From assembly GCF_002209565.1 (NCBI RefSeq), contig NZ_NJIH01000006.1, positions 186,001-250,000 of the forward strand: 64,000 nt of DNA, read 5' to 3'. The notes under the pieces are model-generated. The model made no database searches. It was not told where the DNA came from and saw nothing but the letters and a program-made list of their open reading frames with translations. Of this stretch, positions 37,171-45,951 are shown in pieces (the stretch's first letter is position 1; each line of letters starts with the position of its first letter). The translations under genes were made by a program, and so were the position numbers. The DNA comes from Candidimonas nitroreducens (GTDB lineage Bacteria; Pseudomonadota; Gammaproteobacteria; Burkholderiales; Burkholderiaceae_B).

Positions 37171-37529
37171 GCGTGGTGGACTCCGTAAGGCGGCGCTTGG
37201 CGTTGCGCCATGAATACCCCTGTGGGCGACATAAAATCAGTATATTTATGGTTTTTATTTGAAGCAAGTTTTTTTTGCTACAGTTTTTTTGATTATATAA
37301 AACCGCCACAGCCACCGGCCGCGCACCGCCGCATCAGTCGTGCGCATGAAATCAAAGCCACACGGCAAAACCACACTGCCATAAAGAGTTTCTTGTGCTC
37401 AAGGCGAAAAATACTCGCTTTACCTTTAGCTCCGATCGCCGATATTCTGAAAAAAAGTTCCTGCCGGACGCAGCCGCAGCCGCACCGGAGCGGCGCCAAG
37501 ACCCAAGACATCACGCAACGGAGACATGC
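37171..37529. promoter_or_regulatory. AT-rich divergent promoter region
   Basis: A 359-nt gap between the divergent TPP-enzyme and Bug receptor genes. The part at about 37225-37310 is strikingly AT-rich (runs of T, TATATTTATGG, GATTATATAAAA) compared with the surrounding GC. It is the natural place for promoters of both units and for binding of the cluster's LysR regulator. I could not pin a single -35/-10 pair or a convincing palindrome. Confidence 0.5.
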
Positions 37530-38585
37530 ATGTCCAAAGCAGCACAAGCCGTCACCTCTTTTTTCTCCACCCTGCTCAAGCGCCGCCATCCGCCCGGCGG
37601 CCACAGGCCCCGGGCCGGCACGCGCCCGCTCGCCTGTGCCGCAGTGGCACTGGCCGCCTGTACGGCCGGCGCCTCCGCGCCGGCGGCCAACTGGCCCGAC
37701 CACCCCGTATATATGGTGGTGCCATTCGTGGCCGGCGGTGCCACGGACAATATCGGACGCGCCCTCGCCATGCGCCTGGGCGCCATCTGGAAGCAAAGCG
37801 TGGTGGTCGTCAACAAGCCGGGCGCCGCCGGCATGATAGGCGCCGAGTACGTGGCGCGCGCCGACCCCGACGGCTACACGCTGCTGCTGGCTTCGGGCTC
37901 GATGTTCACCGTCAACCCGTATATTTATACGCACATGCCCTACAAGCTGTCCGACTTTGCCCCCATCAGCAATGTCGCCACGGGGCCCATGGTGGTGGCG
38001 GTGCGTCCCAGCCTGCCCGTCAAGACGCTGCAGCAGTTGATCGATTACGCCAAACAACACCCGGGCAAGGTCAATTTCGGCTCGGCCGGCGTCGGCAGCC
38101 AGGTGCACATGGCCGCCGAGAAGCTGGCCGCGGCGGCCAATCTGAACGTCATGCACGTGCCCTACAAGGGCGAAGCCGCGGCCTACGCCGACCTCATGGC
38201 CGGGCATATCGACTTCGTGGTGGGCAATATCGCCGCCCTGGCGCCGCTGGTGGCCAGCGGCCGGATCCGCGCCCTGGCGGTCACCGGCGAACACCGCGCC
38301 AAGATGCTGCCCGATGTGCCGACCGTTGCCGAAGCGGGCTACCCGCAAATCCAGGTGCATGGCTGGTTCGGCCTGCTGGCGCCGGCCAAGACGCCGCCGG
38401 CACTGGTGCAGGCCATCCAGCGCGACGTCGCCAAGGCACTGGCCAATCCCGATACCGTACGCAACCTCGAGGCCCAGGGCAGCACACCCGCGCCGACCAG
38501 TCCGCAACAACTGACACAATTGATCAAAACCGAATCGGTAATGTGGAGCAAGGTCGTCCACGACCGTAAACTAAAGGCCAATTGA
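37530..38585 (+). CDS. Bug-family (TctC) tripartite tricarboxylate receptor
   Basis: A 351-residue periplasmic receptor. Family segments are YMVVPFVAGGATDNIGRALA, the VNKPGAAGMIGAEYVARADPDGYTLL stretch, and VMHVPYKGEAAAYADLMAGH. The signal region is unusually long (about 55 residues, Arg/Pro-rich before the hydrophobic core ACAAVALAACTAGASA). A cysteine in that core (LAAC) could indicate a lipoprotein. I chose ATG 37530 with GGAG just upstream. It is divergent from the TPP/SDH-like/fumarase-like run and 93 nt before a second Bug gene. Confidence 0.88.
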   Translation: MSKAAQAVTSFFSTLLKRRHPPGGHRPRAGTRPLACAAVALAACTAGASAPAANWPDHPVYMVVPFVAGGATDNIGRALAMRLGAIWKQSVVVVNKPGAAGMIGAEYVARADPDGYTLLLASGSMFTVNPYIYTHMPYKLSDFAPISNVATGPMVVAVRPSLPVKTLQQLIDYAKQHPGKVNFGSAGVGSQVHMAAEKLAAAANLNVMHVPYKGEAAAYADLMAGHIDFVVGNIAALAPLVASGRIRALAVTGEHRAKMLPDVPTVAEAGYPQIQVHGWFGLLAPAKTPPALVQAIQRDVAKALANPDTVRNLEAQGSTPAPTSPQQLTQLIKTESVMWSKVVHDRKLKAN

Positions 38586-38678
38586 GCATGGCCCCATAAT
38601 TAGGCTGGATACCAAGAAGTAAAACCGGCGTCGCCTACCGCGGCGCCTTTGTCGCTTCTAAAACCAAAGGAGGTTTTC

Positions 38679-39671
38679 ATGCATCAACGCACACGCATCG
38701 CCGCACTCGGCACGATCGCTACCCTGGCATTCGCGCTCGCCGGCACCGCAAAGGCCGCGGATCAATACCCCTCGCACCCCATCACCATCGTCATCCCCTT
38801 CAGCCCGGGCGGCGACTCCGACCTGGCGGCGCGCAACCTAACCGCGCACGTGTCCAAGTACCTGGGCGCAACCATGGTGCCGCTGAACAAGGCGGGTGCC
38901 AACGGCGCCATCGGATCGCAGTTTGCCCATGACGCCGCGCCCGACGGCTACACGCTGCTGCTGGCGCGCGTCGGATCGCAGGCGGTGCTGCCGGCCCTGC
39001 AAAAAAGCCTCACCTACCGCTGGAACGACTTCACCTTCCTGGGCCTGCTGGAACTCAACCCCATGGCCTGCGTGGTCAACGCCAAATCCCCCTATCACAA
39101 GCTGTCCGACCTGATGGCCGCCATCAAGGCCCACCCCGGCAAGCTGAACTACAGCACCTCGGGGCCGGCCACGGTGCTTAACCTGGCGGCGCAAACGCTG
39201 CTCTCGGCGGCCGGCCTGTCCAAAGACGCCGCCACGCAGATCCCCTACAAAGGCGGCGGCGACGCCACCACCGCGGTCATAGCGGGCCAGGTCGACTTCA
39301 GTTGCGCCAACCTCACGTCGCTGATCGGCGCGATAAAAGGCAAGCAGGTGCGCGCCCTGGTGACCACCTCGCCGCAGCGCCTGCGCGACCTGCCGGACAT
39401 CCCCACGGCCCGCGAAGTGCATTACCCGCAGCTCGAGTCGGTCAATGGCTGGAGCGCGCTCTATGGCCCTCCCGGGCTGTCCAAGCAGGTACAGAAGAAA
39501 TGGGAGCAGACCCTGGCCGAGCTGAGCAAGGACAAAGGCTGGATCCAGGGCGAAGAGCGCCTGGGCTCGGTACCCCACGTGCTGCCAGCCAAAGAAACCC
39601 ACAAGTACGTCGCCGACCAGTACGCCTTCTACCTGCAACTGGGCAAGAAACTGGGGCTGGAGCTGAAGTAG
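38679..39671 (+). CDS. Bug-family (TctC) tripartite tricarboxylate receptor
   Basis: A 330-residue periplasmic receptor with a clear signal peptide (LGTIATLAFALAGTAKA) and family motifs ITIVIPFSPGGDSDLAARNL, GANGAIGSQFAHDAAPDGYT and QIPYKGGGDATTAVIAGQVD. A strong ribosome site AAAGGAGG precedes ATG 38679, which decides the start against an upstream ATG. It is a tandem neighbour of another Bug gene but differs well beyond allelic variation, so the two may bind related but distinct ligands. Confidence 0.92.
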   Translation: MHQRTRIAALGTIATLAFALAGTAKAADQYPSHPITIVIPFSPGGDSDLAARNLTAHVSKYLGATMVPLNKAGANGAIGSQFAHDAAPDGYTLLLARVGSQAVLPALQKSLTYRWNDFTFLGLLELNPMACVVNAKSPYHKLSDLMAAIKAHPGKLNYSTSGPATVLNLAAQTLLSAAGLSKDAATQIPYKGGGDATTAVIAGQVDFSCANLTSLIGAIKGKQVRALVTTSPQRLRDLPDIPTAREVHYPQLESVNGWSALYGPPGLSKQVQKKWEQTLAELSKDKGWIQGEERLGSVPHVLPAKETHKYVADQYAFYLQLGKKLGLELK

Positions 39672-39694
39672 CGGCCTTCTTCACGTCGATGCCG

Positions 39695-39712
39695 CGGCGC
39701 CCAATGGCGCCG
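39695..39712 (+). terminator. Candidate terminator hairpin after tandem Bug genes
   Basis: A 7-bp perfect stem CGGCGCC/GGCGCCG with loop CAAT, 24 nt after the stop codon. The stem can extend further with one mismatch. No T-run. Confidence 0.4.
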
Positions 39713-39925
39713 TGGCGTCAAGACGCCTCCATGGGCTGGCCGTAGAAAATAACGAACAAGGCCTGGCAATAGCTGCAGTGAACGAGTCGGCCGCGCGGCA
39801 TCGCCCGCCACCGGTACGCAGCAGGCCCTTCTCATCCAGACTGCGGCCTTCGCAGTGCCGCCCGATGTCGGCCTCGTCCGTCTCGGCCGTTCCGCGGCTT
39901 CACCCGCGACACCACAATGTCATGG
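39713..39925. other. Gene-free stretch ahead of Fur box
   Basis: GC-rich spacer between the Bug receptor and the iron operon; the full gene-free gap is 39672-40026. Apart from the hairpin after the Bug gene and the Fur box at 39926-39945 I see no gene or RNA signal in it. Confidence 0.4.
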
Positions 39926-39945
39926 AAATGAGAATTATTGTTAAT
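39926..39945 (+). promoter_or_regulatory. Fur box upstream of FecI-like sigma gene
   Basis: The sequence AAATGAGAATTATTGTTAAT closely matches the Fur-binding consensus built from GATAAT repeats, and stands out as AT-rich in a GC-rich stretch. It lies about 80 nt before the sigma factor start and overlaps a TAATAT that could serve as a -10 box. Iron repression of the sigma operon is inferred. Confidence 0.75.
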
Positions 39946-40026
39946 ATTGACGGCCGCTTATCAATATCAAATCGGCCACTCGAATAATTTTCCGCTTTCC
40001 ATTTTTTCGCCGCACTTCCCGTCGCC

Positions 40027-40530
40027 ATGTCCCGCCCCCGCCCTTCCGAACACGGCTGGCTCGCCTATTACCGCGAGCTGATCGGTACTTGGGCCAAGGG
40101 CCATTCCTCGCGCCATGACGCCGAAGATGCCGCACACGACGTCGTCGCCAACATGCTGGGCCGGGATCAGACGGCGGTGCTCGACCAGAAGGCCTACCTG
40201 TACCGGGCATCGCACAACCGGCTCCTCAATGAAGTGCGGCGGCAGACCCGCCGCGAAATGCTCTGCCTGGAAGACCTGGCCGACGATGACCACCCCCAGG
40301 CCGACCCCGAAGCGCCGGCACGCGCGCGCGAGCTGGCGCAGGCGCTGGAGCGCGCCCTGGAACGCCTGCCGCTGAAGAAGCGCCAGGCCTATATCTACCA
40401 TCGCCTCGAAGGATATACCCAGGCCGAAATTGCCCAAAAAATGGGCGTCGCAATTAATACGGTCGAACGCTACATCATGGATGCCACTCGGGAAATTCGC
40501 GAACAGTTACAAATCTTCTGCCCCAAATGA
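40027..40530 (+). CDS. FecI-like ECF sigma factor
   Basis: A 167-residue extracytoplasmic-function sigma factor of the iron-starvation (FecI) type. Region 2 is seen in DAEDAAHDVVANMLGRD to YLYRASHNRLLNEVRRQTRR, and region 4 in ALERLPLKKRQAYIYHRLEG to YTQAEIAQKMGVAINTVERY. It should direct RNA polymerase to the genes for the TonB-dependent receptor when the receptor signals ligand. A Fur box lies upstream. An anti-sigma (FecR-like) gene and a receptor gene with a signalling domain follow, the standard surface-signalling set. No good ribosome site precedes the ATG. Confidence 0.92.
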   Translation: MSRPRPSEHGWLAYYRELIGTWAKGHSSRHDAEDAAHDVVANMLGRDQTAVLDQKAYLYRASHNRLLNEVRRQTRREMLCLEDLADDDHPQADPEAPARARELAQALERALERLPLKKRQAYIYHRLEGYTQAEIAQKMGVAINTVERYIMDATREIREQLQIFCPK

Positions 40531-40570
40531 TCAGGAATCCAGTCTGCTGCGGTGTCTTTATGATGAAAGG
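40530..40570 (+). promoter_or_regulatory. Candidate ECF-sigma promoter, copy A (before fecR-like gene)
   Basis: Shares a long match with copy B at 41761-41802: ATCAGG, then ATCC, then an uninterrupted 12-base GCTGCGGTGTCT, then ATGA, all at the same spacing. GGAAT resembles the -35 and TGTCTT the -10 region of FecI-type promoters. It begins at the sigma gene's stop codon and lies about 90 nt before the anti-sigma start. Confidence 0.65.
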
Positions 40571-40657
40571 CTACGAATCCGGCCCGTACAGCCGGGCGGC
40601 CGCGCACAGGCCAGCTCCTGCAACAAATGAATGCCGGCCCATCCCGGCGATCGCCCG

Positions 40658-41641
40658 ATGACCGCTCCCATTGATCCGGATACGCTGACAGACCCCCGCG
40701 ATGCGGCCGCCTATTGGTTCGCACGCGAGCGGTCGGGCCGCATGGACGAAGCCGACCGCCGCCGCTTCGACGACTGGCGCCGTGCTCATCCCGAACATGA
40801 GCGGGAATACCGGCGGGCACTGGGCATCTGGAACGCCGCACGCCTGATTCCGCCCGAACGGCTGCGCGCGCTGGCGAACGAGCCGGGCAAAGCGGACGCC
40901 CCCGCCTTTTCGCGCCGCCGGCTGGCCCTGGGCCTGGGCACGGCCTGTGCCGCCGCAGTGGCGGCGGCGATCATGCTGCCCGGCCCCGGCTCGCCCAGCT
41001 ATACACAGCAATTCTCTACGGAACACGGCAGGCGCCGCCAGGTCACGCTGCCGGATGGATCCACCGTCGACCTGAACAGCGGCACGTCGCTGGCGGTTCA
41101 TTACTACGCGGGCCGGCGCGTGATCGAACTGGCCGCGGGCGAAGCGGCTTTCGCCGTCGCCCACGATGCCGACCGCCCCTTTTACGTGCACGCCGCGGAC
41201 ACGGTGGTGCGGGTCACGGGAACCCGCTTCGGCGTGCGGCGCGATGTCGGACTGGTGCGGGTGACGGTCGAATCCGGCTCCGTCGAGGTCAGGCACGGCC
41301 CGTGGTGGAACCGTGATACGGTGCGCCTGACAGCCGGACAGACTGTCCAGGCGAATTCGCAAGGGCTTGCCCCGGTGCGCCGCGCCGACGCCGGCGCGCT
41401 ACTGGCCTGGCGGCAGGGGCGAGTAGTCTTCCGCGACACGCCGCTATCGCAGGCCGTGGCCGAGATCAACCGCTACGCGCCACAGACCATCCAATTGAGC
41501 GACGCCTCGGTCGGCCGGGAACGTATTGCCGGCGTATTCAGTACCGACGACACCCAACCCTTCCTCGACCTGCTGCCGGCCATTGCGCCCGTACGCGTCC
41601 TGCGCCGGCCGGACGGAACCCCGGTCATCACCCGCCGCTAG
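40658..41641 (+). CDS. FecR-like anti-sigma factor/regulator
   Basis: A 327-residue inner-membrane regulator of the FecR family. The cytoplasmic N-terminal DUF4880-like domain (AAAYWFARERSGRMDEADRRR, WRRAHPEHEREYRRALGIW) binds the sigma factor. One membrane helix follows (LALGLGTACAAAVAAAIMLP, residues about 90-110), then the periplasmic FecR domain (RQVTLPDGSTVDLNSGTSLA, GEAAFAVAHDADRPFYVHA) and a C-terminal part that contacts the receptor. The start is uncertain: ATG 40631 adds nine residues; neither has a clear ribosome site. It follows the sigma gene and carries its own candidate ECF promoter. Confidence 0.9.
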   Translation: MTAPIDPDTLTDPRDAAAYWFARERSGRMDEADRRRFDDWRRAHPEHEREYRRALGIWNAARLIPPERLRALANEPGKADAPAFSRRRLALGLGTACAAAVAAAIMLPGPGSPSYTQQFSTEHGRRRQVTLPDGSTVDLNSGTSLAVHYYAGRRVIELAAGEAAFAVAHDADRPFYVHAADTVVRVTGTRFGVRRDVGLVRVTVESGSVEVRHGPWWNRDTVRLTAGQTVQANSQGLAPVRRADAGALLAWRQGRVVFRDTPLSQAVAEINRYAPQTIQLSDASVGRERIAGVFSTDDTQPFLDLLPAIAPVRVLRRPDGTPVITRR

Positions 41642-41760
41642 ATAGCTGCCCGCCATCGCCGGACGTGGACGCGTCCGGCATACACCCCGGGCTTGGCATC
41701 GTCTCTCCGCCTTTTTCCTAAATGAAAATACATCTTGTTTCAATTTAGATAGGAAATTTC

Positions 41761-41802
41761 ATCAGGGATCCGGACAGCTGCGGTGTCTGTTCTATGAGAG
41801 GG
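41761..41802 (+). promoter_or_regulatory. Candidate ECF-sigma promoter, copy B (before TonB receptor gene)
   Basis: Near-identical to copy A, with the same spacing of ATCAGG, ATCC, GCTGCGGTGTCT and ATGA. It lies about 100 nt before the receptor start, where a FecI-dependent promoter is expected. Just upstream (41721-41747) is an AT-rich imperfect inverted repeat (AATGAAA...TTTCAATT) that might be an additional operator. Confidence 0.65.
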
Positions 41803-41879
41803 CAGTTTTTGCAAGGAGACTTTCCAGGCAGGGCGCCCTACGCAAAACCTTCGGATTAGGGCGGCGCATTGGCGCCTTG

Positions 41880-44309
41880 ATGAACTATTTGGAAAACCGT
41901 CCCGTGGATCGTCGTACTACCTGCAAGCCGGCACGCCGCAGCGCGCTGCCCCCCTCCCCCCCGATCTCGCATGGGTTGAGCGCGGCGGCGATGTCGCTGC
42001 TGCTGATCTTTGGCCTGGCACCCCGTCCGGCCCGTGCGCAAGAAACCCCCATGCAGATCAGTATTGCCGCGCAGCCCCTGGCCAACGCGCTGGTGCAGCT
42101 CGCCAACAAATATTCATTGGAGCTGGCCTATGCCCCGGGCATCGTGGCGGGGCTGGACGCGCCGGCTGTCGCAGGCAACGTGACCGCCGACCAGGCGCTG
42201 CGACAGATGCTCGCAGGCACCGGCATAGAGTTCACGCGCAATGGCAGAAATGTATCGCTGCGCAAAGCGCTGCAGCCTCAAGGAGCAGTGACCTTACCGG
42301 AGATACGCGTGAAGGGGCGGCACGACGGCGACACCTATTCGGCCGGCCAGTTGGCCCGATCCGCCAGTCTGGGCGCCCTGGGCAATACCGACATCATGGA
42401 CGCGCCTTTCAGCGTCGTCAGCTACACCGAGTCGATGATCAATGATGCCCAGGCCCGTACGATCGGCGAAGTTCTGACCAACGACTCCTCGGTTCGTACC
42501 ACCGGGCAGGCCAACGGCGTTTCCGAGTCGTTCTCGATCCGTGGCTTTCCCATCAACGAGGGCAATATCGGGGACGTGATGTTCGACGGCCTCTATGGCA
42601 TCGCGCCCAACTACACCAGCTCGGCCATCTACGCGGAACGCGTCGAACTCATCAAGGGGCCCACGGCCCTTCTGAATGGCATCGCACCCAACGGCAGCAT
42701 CGGCGGCAGCCTGAATATCGTCCCCAAGCGGGCCGCCGACAAGCCGCTTACCCGGCTCACCCTCGACTACGAGTCGAAATCGCAGTTCGGCGCGCTCTTC
42801 GACGTCGGCCGCCGCTTCGGTGAAGACCACGCATGGGGCATACGGGTCAACGGCCAATACCAGCAAGGCGACACGGCGCGCGACCACCAGTCGGCAAAGA
42901 GCCCCGTCGGTTCGGTGGCGCTGGATTATCGCGGCGACAAGCTGCGCGCCTCGCTGGACTATATCGATCAACGCTTCGACGTGGATGCACCGGTGCGCCA
43001 GCCTTCGCTGGCCGCCGGCGCGGCTCTGCCGGCGGCTCCGAACCCCAGCCGCAACCTGGATCAAAGCTGGGAATATTCGCGCATCCACGACCAGGCGGTC
43101 TTACTGCGCGGCTCATACGAATTCAACCCGGCATTGACCGCCTACGCGGCGGCCGGCGTCTCGGAGGAAAATCTCGAGGGCTTCTACGGCAACCCCGTCA
43201 TCACGTCCGGAGCCGGCGACGTGCAGATCCAGCCTGCGCGCATCGGCTTCAAGCTGAAGAAAGAGACGGCGGAAGTCGGCCTGCGCGGCACCTTTTCCAC
43301 GGGCAGCATCGACCACTCGTGGTCCCTGGCAGCCAACCGCTACCACGACCATTTCGACGTCGGCTTCAGCTTCTCGCCCACGACCTTCAACTCCAATCTT
43401 TATTCGCCCGCAAACACGCCCGCCGTCTCGCTCGCGAACCCCGAGCCGGCGCCCTATTCCAGAAGCACGCTCGAAGGTGTGGCGCTGACCGACACCATGT
43501 CCTTCCTGCACGACCGGGTGCTGCTCACGGCTGGTGTACGCCACCAGAACGTGCGCTCGGAATCGCCCTCGGCTCACACCGTCTACGACGAGAGCGCGGT
43601 AACGCCCATGGCCGGCATTGTGTTCAAGGTGGCCAAGCCCGTCTCGCTCTACGCCAACTACATCCAGGGCCTGGCCATCGGCGACACGGCTCCCACCTCG
43701 GCGATCAACGCGGGAGAGGTCTTCGCGCCCTATAAGTCCGAACAGTACGAAGTCGGCGTGAAGTACGAGGGCCAGGGCTGGATGGCCTCTGCCGCGGCCT
43801 TCCAGATCAGCAAGCCCAGCGGCCAACTGGACGCCAATGGCTACTACCGCCCCAACGCCGAACAGCGCAACCGGGGCCTGGAACTGAACGCGGTCGGCGC
43901 GATCACGCGCGGGCTGCGCACCAACTTCGGGATCACGCTGATCGACCCCGAGCTGACCAAAGGCAGCGCCGCGATCGTCGGCAACGATGCGCCGGGCGTT
44001 CCCCACCTGCAGGCCGTCCTGGGCTTGGAGTGGGACGTGCCGGCCCTGTCCGGTTTGACGCTCAGCGGCCGTCTCGTCCATTCGGGGCCACAGTACGCCG
44101 ACCAGGCCAACACGCAGCGCCTGCCAGCCTGGAACCGGCTCGACCTCGGCGCCAAGTACGCCACTCGGCTGTTCGGCAAGCATGTCGTCTACCGTGCCTC
44201 GATCAGCAACGTCACCGACCGGCGCTACTGGTCTTCCGTGACCAGTTGGGGCGGCCTGGCGATCGGCGAACCGCGCACGGTGCGGCTGTCCATGCAGATG
44301 GACTTCTAA
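41880..44309 (+). CDS. TonB-dependent siderophore-type receptor with signalling domain (FecA/FpvA type)
   Basis: An 809-residue outer-membrane receptor. After a signal peptide with the core MSLLLIFGLAPRPARA comes the secretin/TonB N-terminal signalling domain (ISIAAQPLANALVQLANKYS to GTGIEFTRNGRNVSLR, residues about 58-128). The plug follows (DAPFSVVSYTESMINDAQAR, SFSIRGFPI, VELIKGPTALLNG) and then the 22-strand barrel ending in a terminal Phe (SMQMDF). The signalling domain marks it as a transducer that activates the neighbouring FecR/FecI pair. Layout resembles ferric siderophore receptors; the ligand is not deducible. ATG 41880 was used, but ATG codons further in, near the signal core, are also possible. 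Confidence 0.92.
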   Translation: MNYLENRPVDRRTTCKPARRSALPPSPPISHGLSAAAMSLLLIFGLAPRPARAQETPMQISIAAQPLANALVQLANKYSLELAYAPGIVAGLDAPAVAGNVTADQALRQMLAGTGIEFTRNGRNVSLRKALQPQGAVTLPEIRVKGRHDGDTYSAGQLARSASLGALGNTDIMDAPFSVVSYTESMINDAQARTIGEVLTNDSSVRTTGQANGVSESFSIRGFPINEGNIGDVMFDGLYGIAPNYTSSAIYAERVELIKGPTALLNGIAPNGSIGGSLNIVPKRAADKPLTRLTLDYESKSQFGALFDVGRRFGEDHAWGIRVNGQYQQGDTARDHQSAKSPVGSVALDYRGDKLRASLDYIDQRFDVDAPVRQPSLAAGAALPAAPNPSRNLDQSWEYSRIHDQAVLLRGSYEFNPALTAYAAAGVSEENLEGFYGNPVITSGAGDVQIQPARIGFKLKKETAEVGLRGTFSTGSIDHSWSLAANRYHDHFDVGFSFSPTTFNSNLYSPANTPAVSLANPEPAPYSRSTLEGVALTDTMSFLHDRVLLTAGVRHQNVRSESPSAHTVYDESAVTPMAGIVFKVAKPVSLYANYIQGLAIGDTAPTSAINAGEVFAPYKSEQYEVGVKYEGQGWMASAAAFQISKPSGQLDANGYYRPNAEQRNRGLELNAVGAITRGLRTNFGITLIDPELTKGSAAIVGNDAPGVPHLQAVLGLEWDVPALSGLTLSGRLVHSGPQYADQANTQRLPAWNRLDLGAKYATRLFGKHVVYRASISNVTDRRYWSSVTSWGGLAIGEPRTVRLSMQMDF

Positions 44310-44320
44310 GGCAGCGCGCC

Positions 44321-45451
44321 ATGCGATCCGGAACGCTGCGGGTGTGGAAACAGATTCACCGCTGGGCCAGCATCGTGTGCACGCTGTTCATGCTGATGCT
44401 GTGCGTGACGGGGCTGCCGCTGATCTTCAGTCACGAAATCAACGACTGGACGCTGCCGCAGCGCCCCGCTTTGCACGAGGGAGCCCCGGCCCCCAAGGTC
44501 GCGACAATCATCGAACGGGCGACTCGGGCGCGGCCCGGCGAACGCGTCAACTACGCCTATTTCGACGATACGGAACCCATGGTTCTGGTGGCGACGGCGC
44601 CGCGGGCCGACTCGCCGCCCGACGACACCTACTACCAGCTCTTCGATTTGCGCGACGGCTTCTACTATGACCGGCCCCAGCCGACCGAAGGCCTGATGTA
44701 CCTCATTACCAAACTGCACGTCGAGTTGTTCGCCGGCATGAAAGGCATGCTGTTCCTGGGCGCCATGGCCGCCCTGCTGGTAATCGCCATCGTCAGCGGC
44801 GTGATGCTGTATGCGCCTTTCATGCGCAACCTGTCCTTCGGCACGGTCAGGACGGCGCGGTCGCGCCGGGCCTACTGGCTGGATCTGCACAACCTGCTCG
44901 GCATAGTGACCGCAGTATGGCTGGCCATCGTCGGGCTGACGGGCGCCATCAACACATTGGCCATGCCCATCGAGATGGTCTGGCAGGCGACGGAGCTGTC
45001 GCAAATGGCCAAGGCGCCTCCCCAGGCCCCGGACGCGCCGCAGGTGCCCGTCGACACCGTCCTCGCATCCATCGCCACGGCCACCCCCGGAAAGCGCGTA
45101 CGAACCTTGGCATTTCCGGGCACCCCATTCGCCAGCCGACACCATTTCGGCGTCTACCTCATCGGCAACAGCGCCGTGACCAGCAGGCTGCTGACGCCGG
45201 CGTTAGTGGACGGCGGCACGGGAAGGCTGGTCTCGATGCGCGAAATGCCGCTGTACGCAAAGGCGCTGTTCATCTCGCAGCCGCTGCATTTCGGGGACTA
45301 CGGCGGCATGCCGCTGAAGATCCTGTGGGCCGTGCTGGATCTGATCACCATCGCGGTGCTGGGCAGCGGCCTGTATCTGTGGCTGGGCAAGCCGCGCGGC
45401 CGGCGTGGCGCCAAAGCCGAAAAACCGCCGGCCCGCGTCGCTGGGAGCTGA
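44321..45451 (+). CDS. PepSY-associated membrane protein (siderophore operon)
   Basis: A 376-residue inner-membrane protein of the PepSY-TM family. Helices are visible near residues 16-38, 140-165, 190-215 and 340-362. WKQIHRWASIVCTLFMLMLC is the typical N-terminus, and ITKLHVELFAGMKGMLFLG carries the conserved Lys-x-His region. Members of this family sit beside siderophore receptors and some act as ferric-siderophore reductases; that role is inferred from context. It starts 11 nt after the receptor gene and is likely cotranscribed. Its C-terminal tail overlaps, in another frame, the beginning of a broken HTH regulator. Confidence 0.85.
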   Translation: MRSGTLRVWKQIHRWASIVCTLFMLMLCVTGLPLIFSHEINDWTLPQRPALHEGAPAPKVATIIERATRARPGERVNYAYFDDTEPMVLVATAPRADSPPDDTYYQLFDLRDGFYYDRPQPTEGLMYLITKLHVELFAGMKGMLFLGAMAALLVIAIVSGVMLYAPFMRNLSFGTVRTARSRRAYWLDLHNLLGIVTAVWLAIVGLTGAINTLAMPIEMVWQATELSQMAKAPPQAPDAPQVPVDTVLASIATATPGKRVRTLAFPGTPFASRHHFGVYLIGNSAVTSRLLTPALVDGGTGRLVSMREMPLYAKALFISQPLHFGDYGGMPLKILWAVLDLITIAVLGSGLYLWLGKPRGRRGAKAEKPPARVAGS

Positions 45452-45651
45452 TCGCCGCGTTGCGCGAGGCAGGGCCCATGTCGATTTCAGCCCTGGCGAA
45501 GTTGCTGGGTCGCGACGACAAGAACGTGCATGGCGATGTGGCAGCCCTCACGGAATGGATGGCCATAGAAAAAGACGAACATGGCCTGATCTACGCGCCA
45601 TTCTCCGACATCGCGGTGGATGTGCATCTGCCGCAACGGCGGGTGGCCTGA
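45436..45651 (+). pseudogene. Truncated HTH regulator fragment (HVO_A0114/MarR-like)
   Basis: A short reading frame gives RRWELIAALREAGPMSISAL and then AKLLGRDDKNVHGDVAALTE, the C-terminal winged-helix half of small regulators that are normally about 110-130 residues. The N-terminal half is missing: upstream the frame runs out of phase into the end of the PepSY gene. An internal ATG at 45478 could still give a 57-residue peptide. It looks like a gene cut by the arrival of the iron operon or by a deletion at its end. Confidence 0.65.
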
Positions 45652-45673
45652 AATTCAGGCTACGGAAGGGAAC

Positions 45674-45705
45674 AAGGGCTTGCAACGGTTACGTTGCAAG
45701 CCCTT
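45674..45705. terminator. Strong hairpin downstream of tRNA-Pro
   Basis: A perfect 13-bp inverted repeat AAGGGCTTGCAAC/GTTGCAAGCCCTT with a 6-nt loop. It lies 8 nt beyond the 3' end of the minus-strand tRNA-Pro and 22 nt beyond the plus-strand HTH fragment, so it may terminate transcription from both sides. Confidence 0.75.
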
Positions 45706-45713
45706 GATGTTAT

Positions 45714-45790
45714 TGGTCGGGGCGGCGGGATTCGAACTCGCGACCCTCTGCTCCCAAAGCAGATGCGCTACCAGGCTGCGCTACGCCCCG
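45714..45790 (-). tRNA. tRNA-Pro (TGG)
   Basis: A 77-nt cloverleaf. The acceptor stem pairs CGGGGCG with CGCCCCG, the discriminator is A and CCA is encoded. The anticodon stem TCTGC/GCAGA closes the loop TTTGGGA, giving anticodon TGG. The T-arm has GAGTTCGAATCCC. Confidence 0.95.
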
Positions 45791-45951
45791 AAAAGAAGCA
45801 GCATCATAGCAGATCAAGCAGTGCCGATCCGGCACCGCGCACGAGCCCCGCCGCCAGGTCTTCGGCCCGTCTTCAAGCACCATTCGAAAAAACGGAACAG
45901 TTGTTGATCTCTTTCTAAGCCTCGGAACAGTCGCGCAAGTTACGATGCGCC

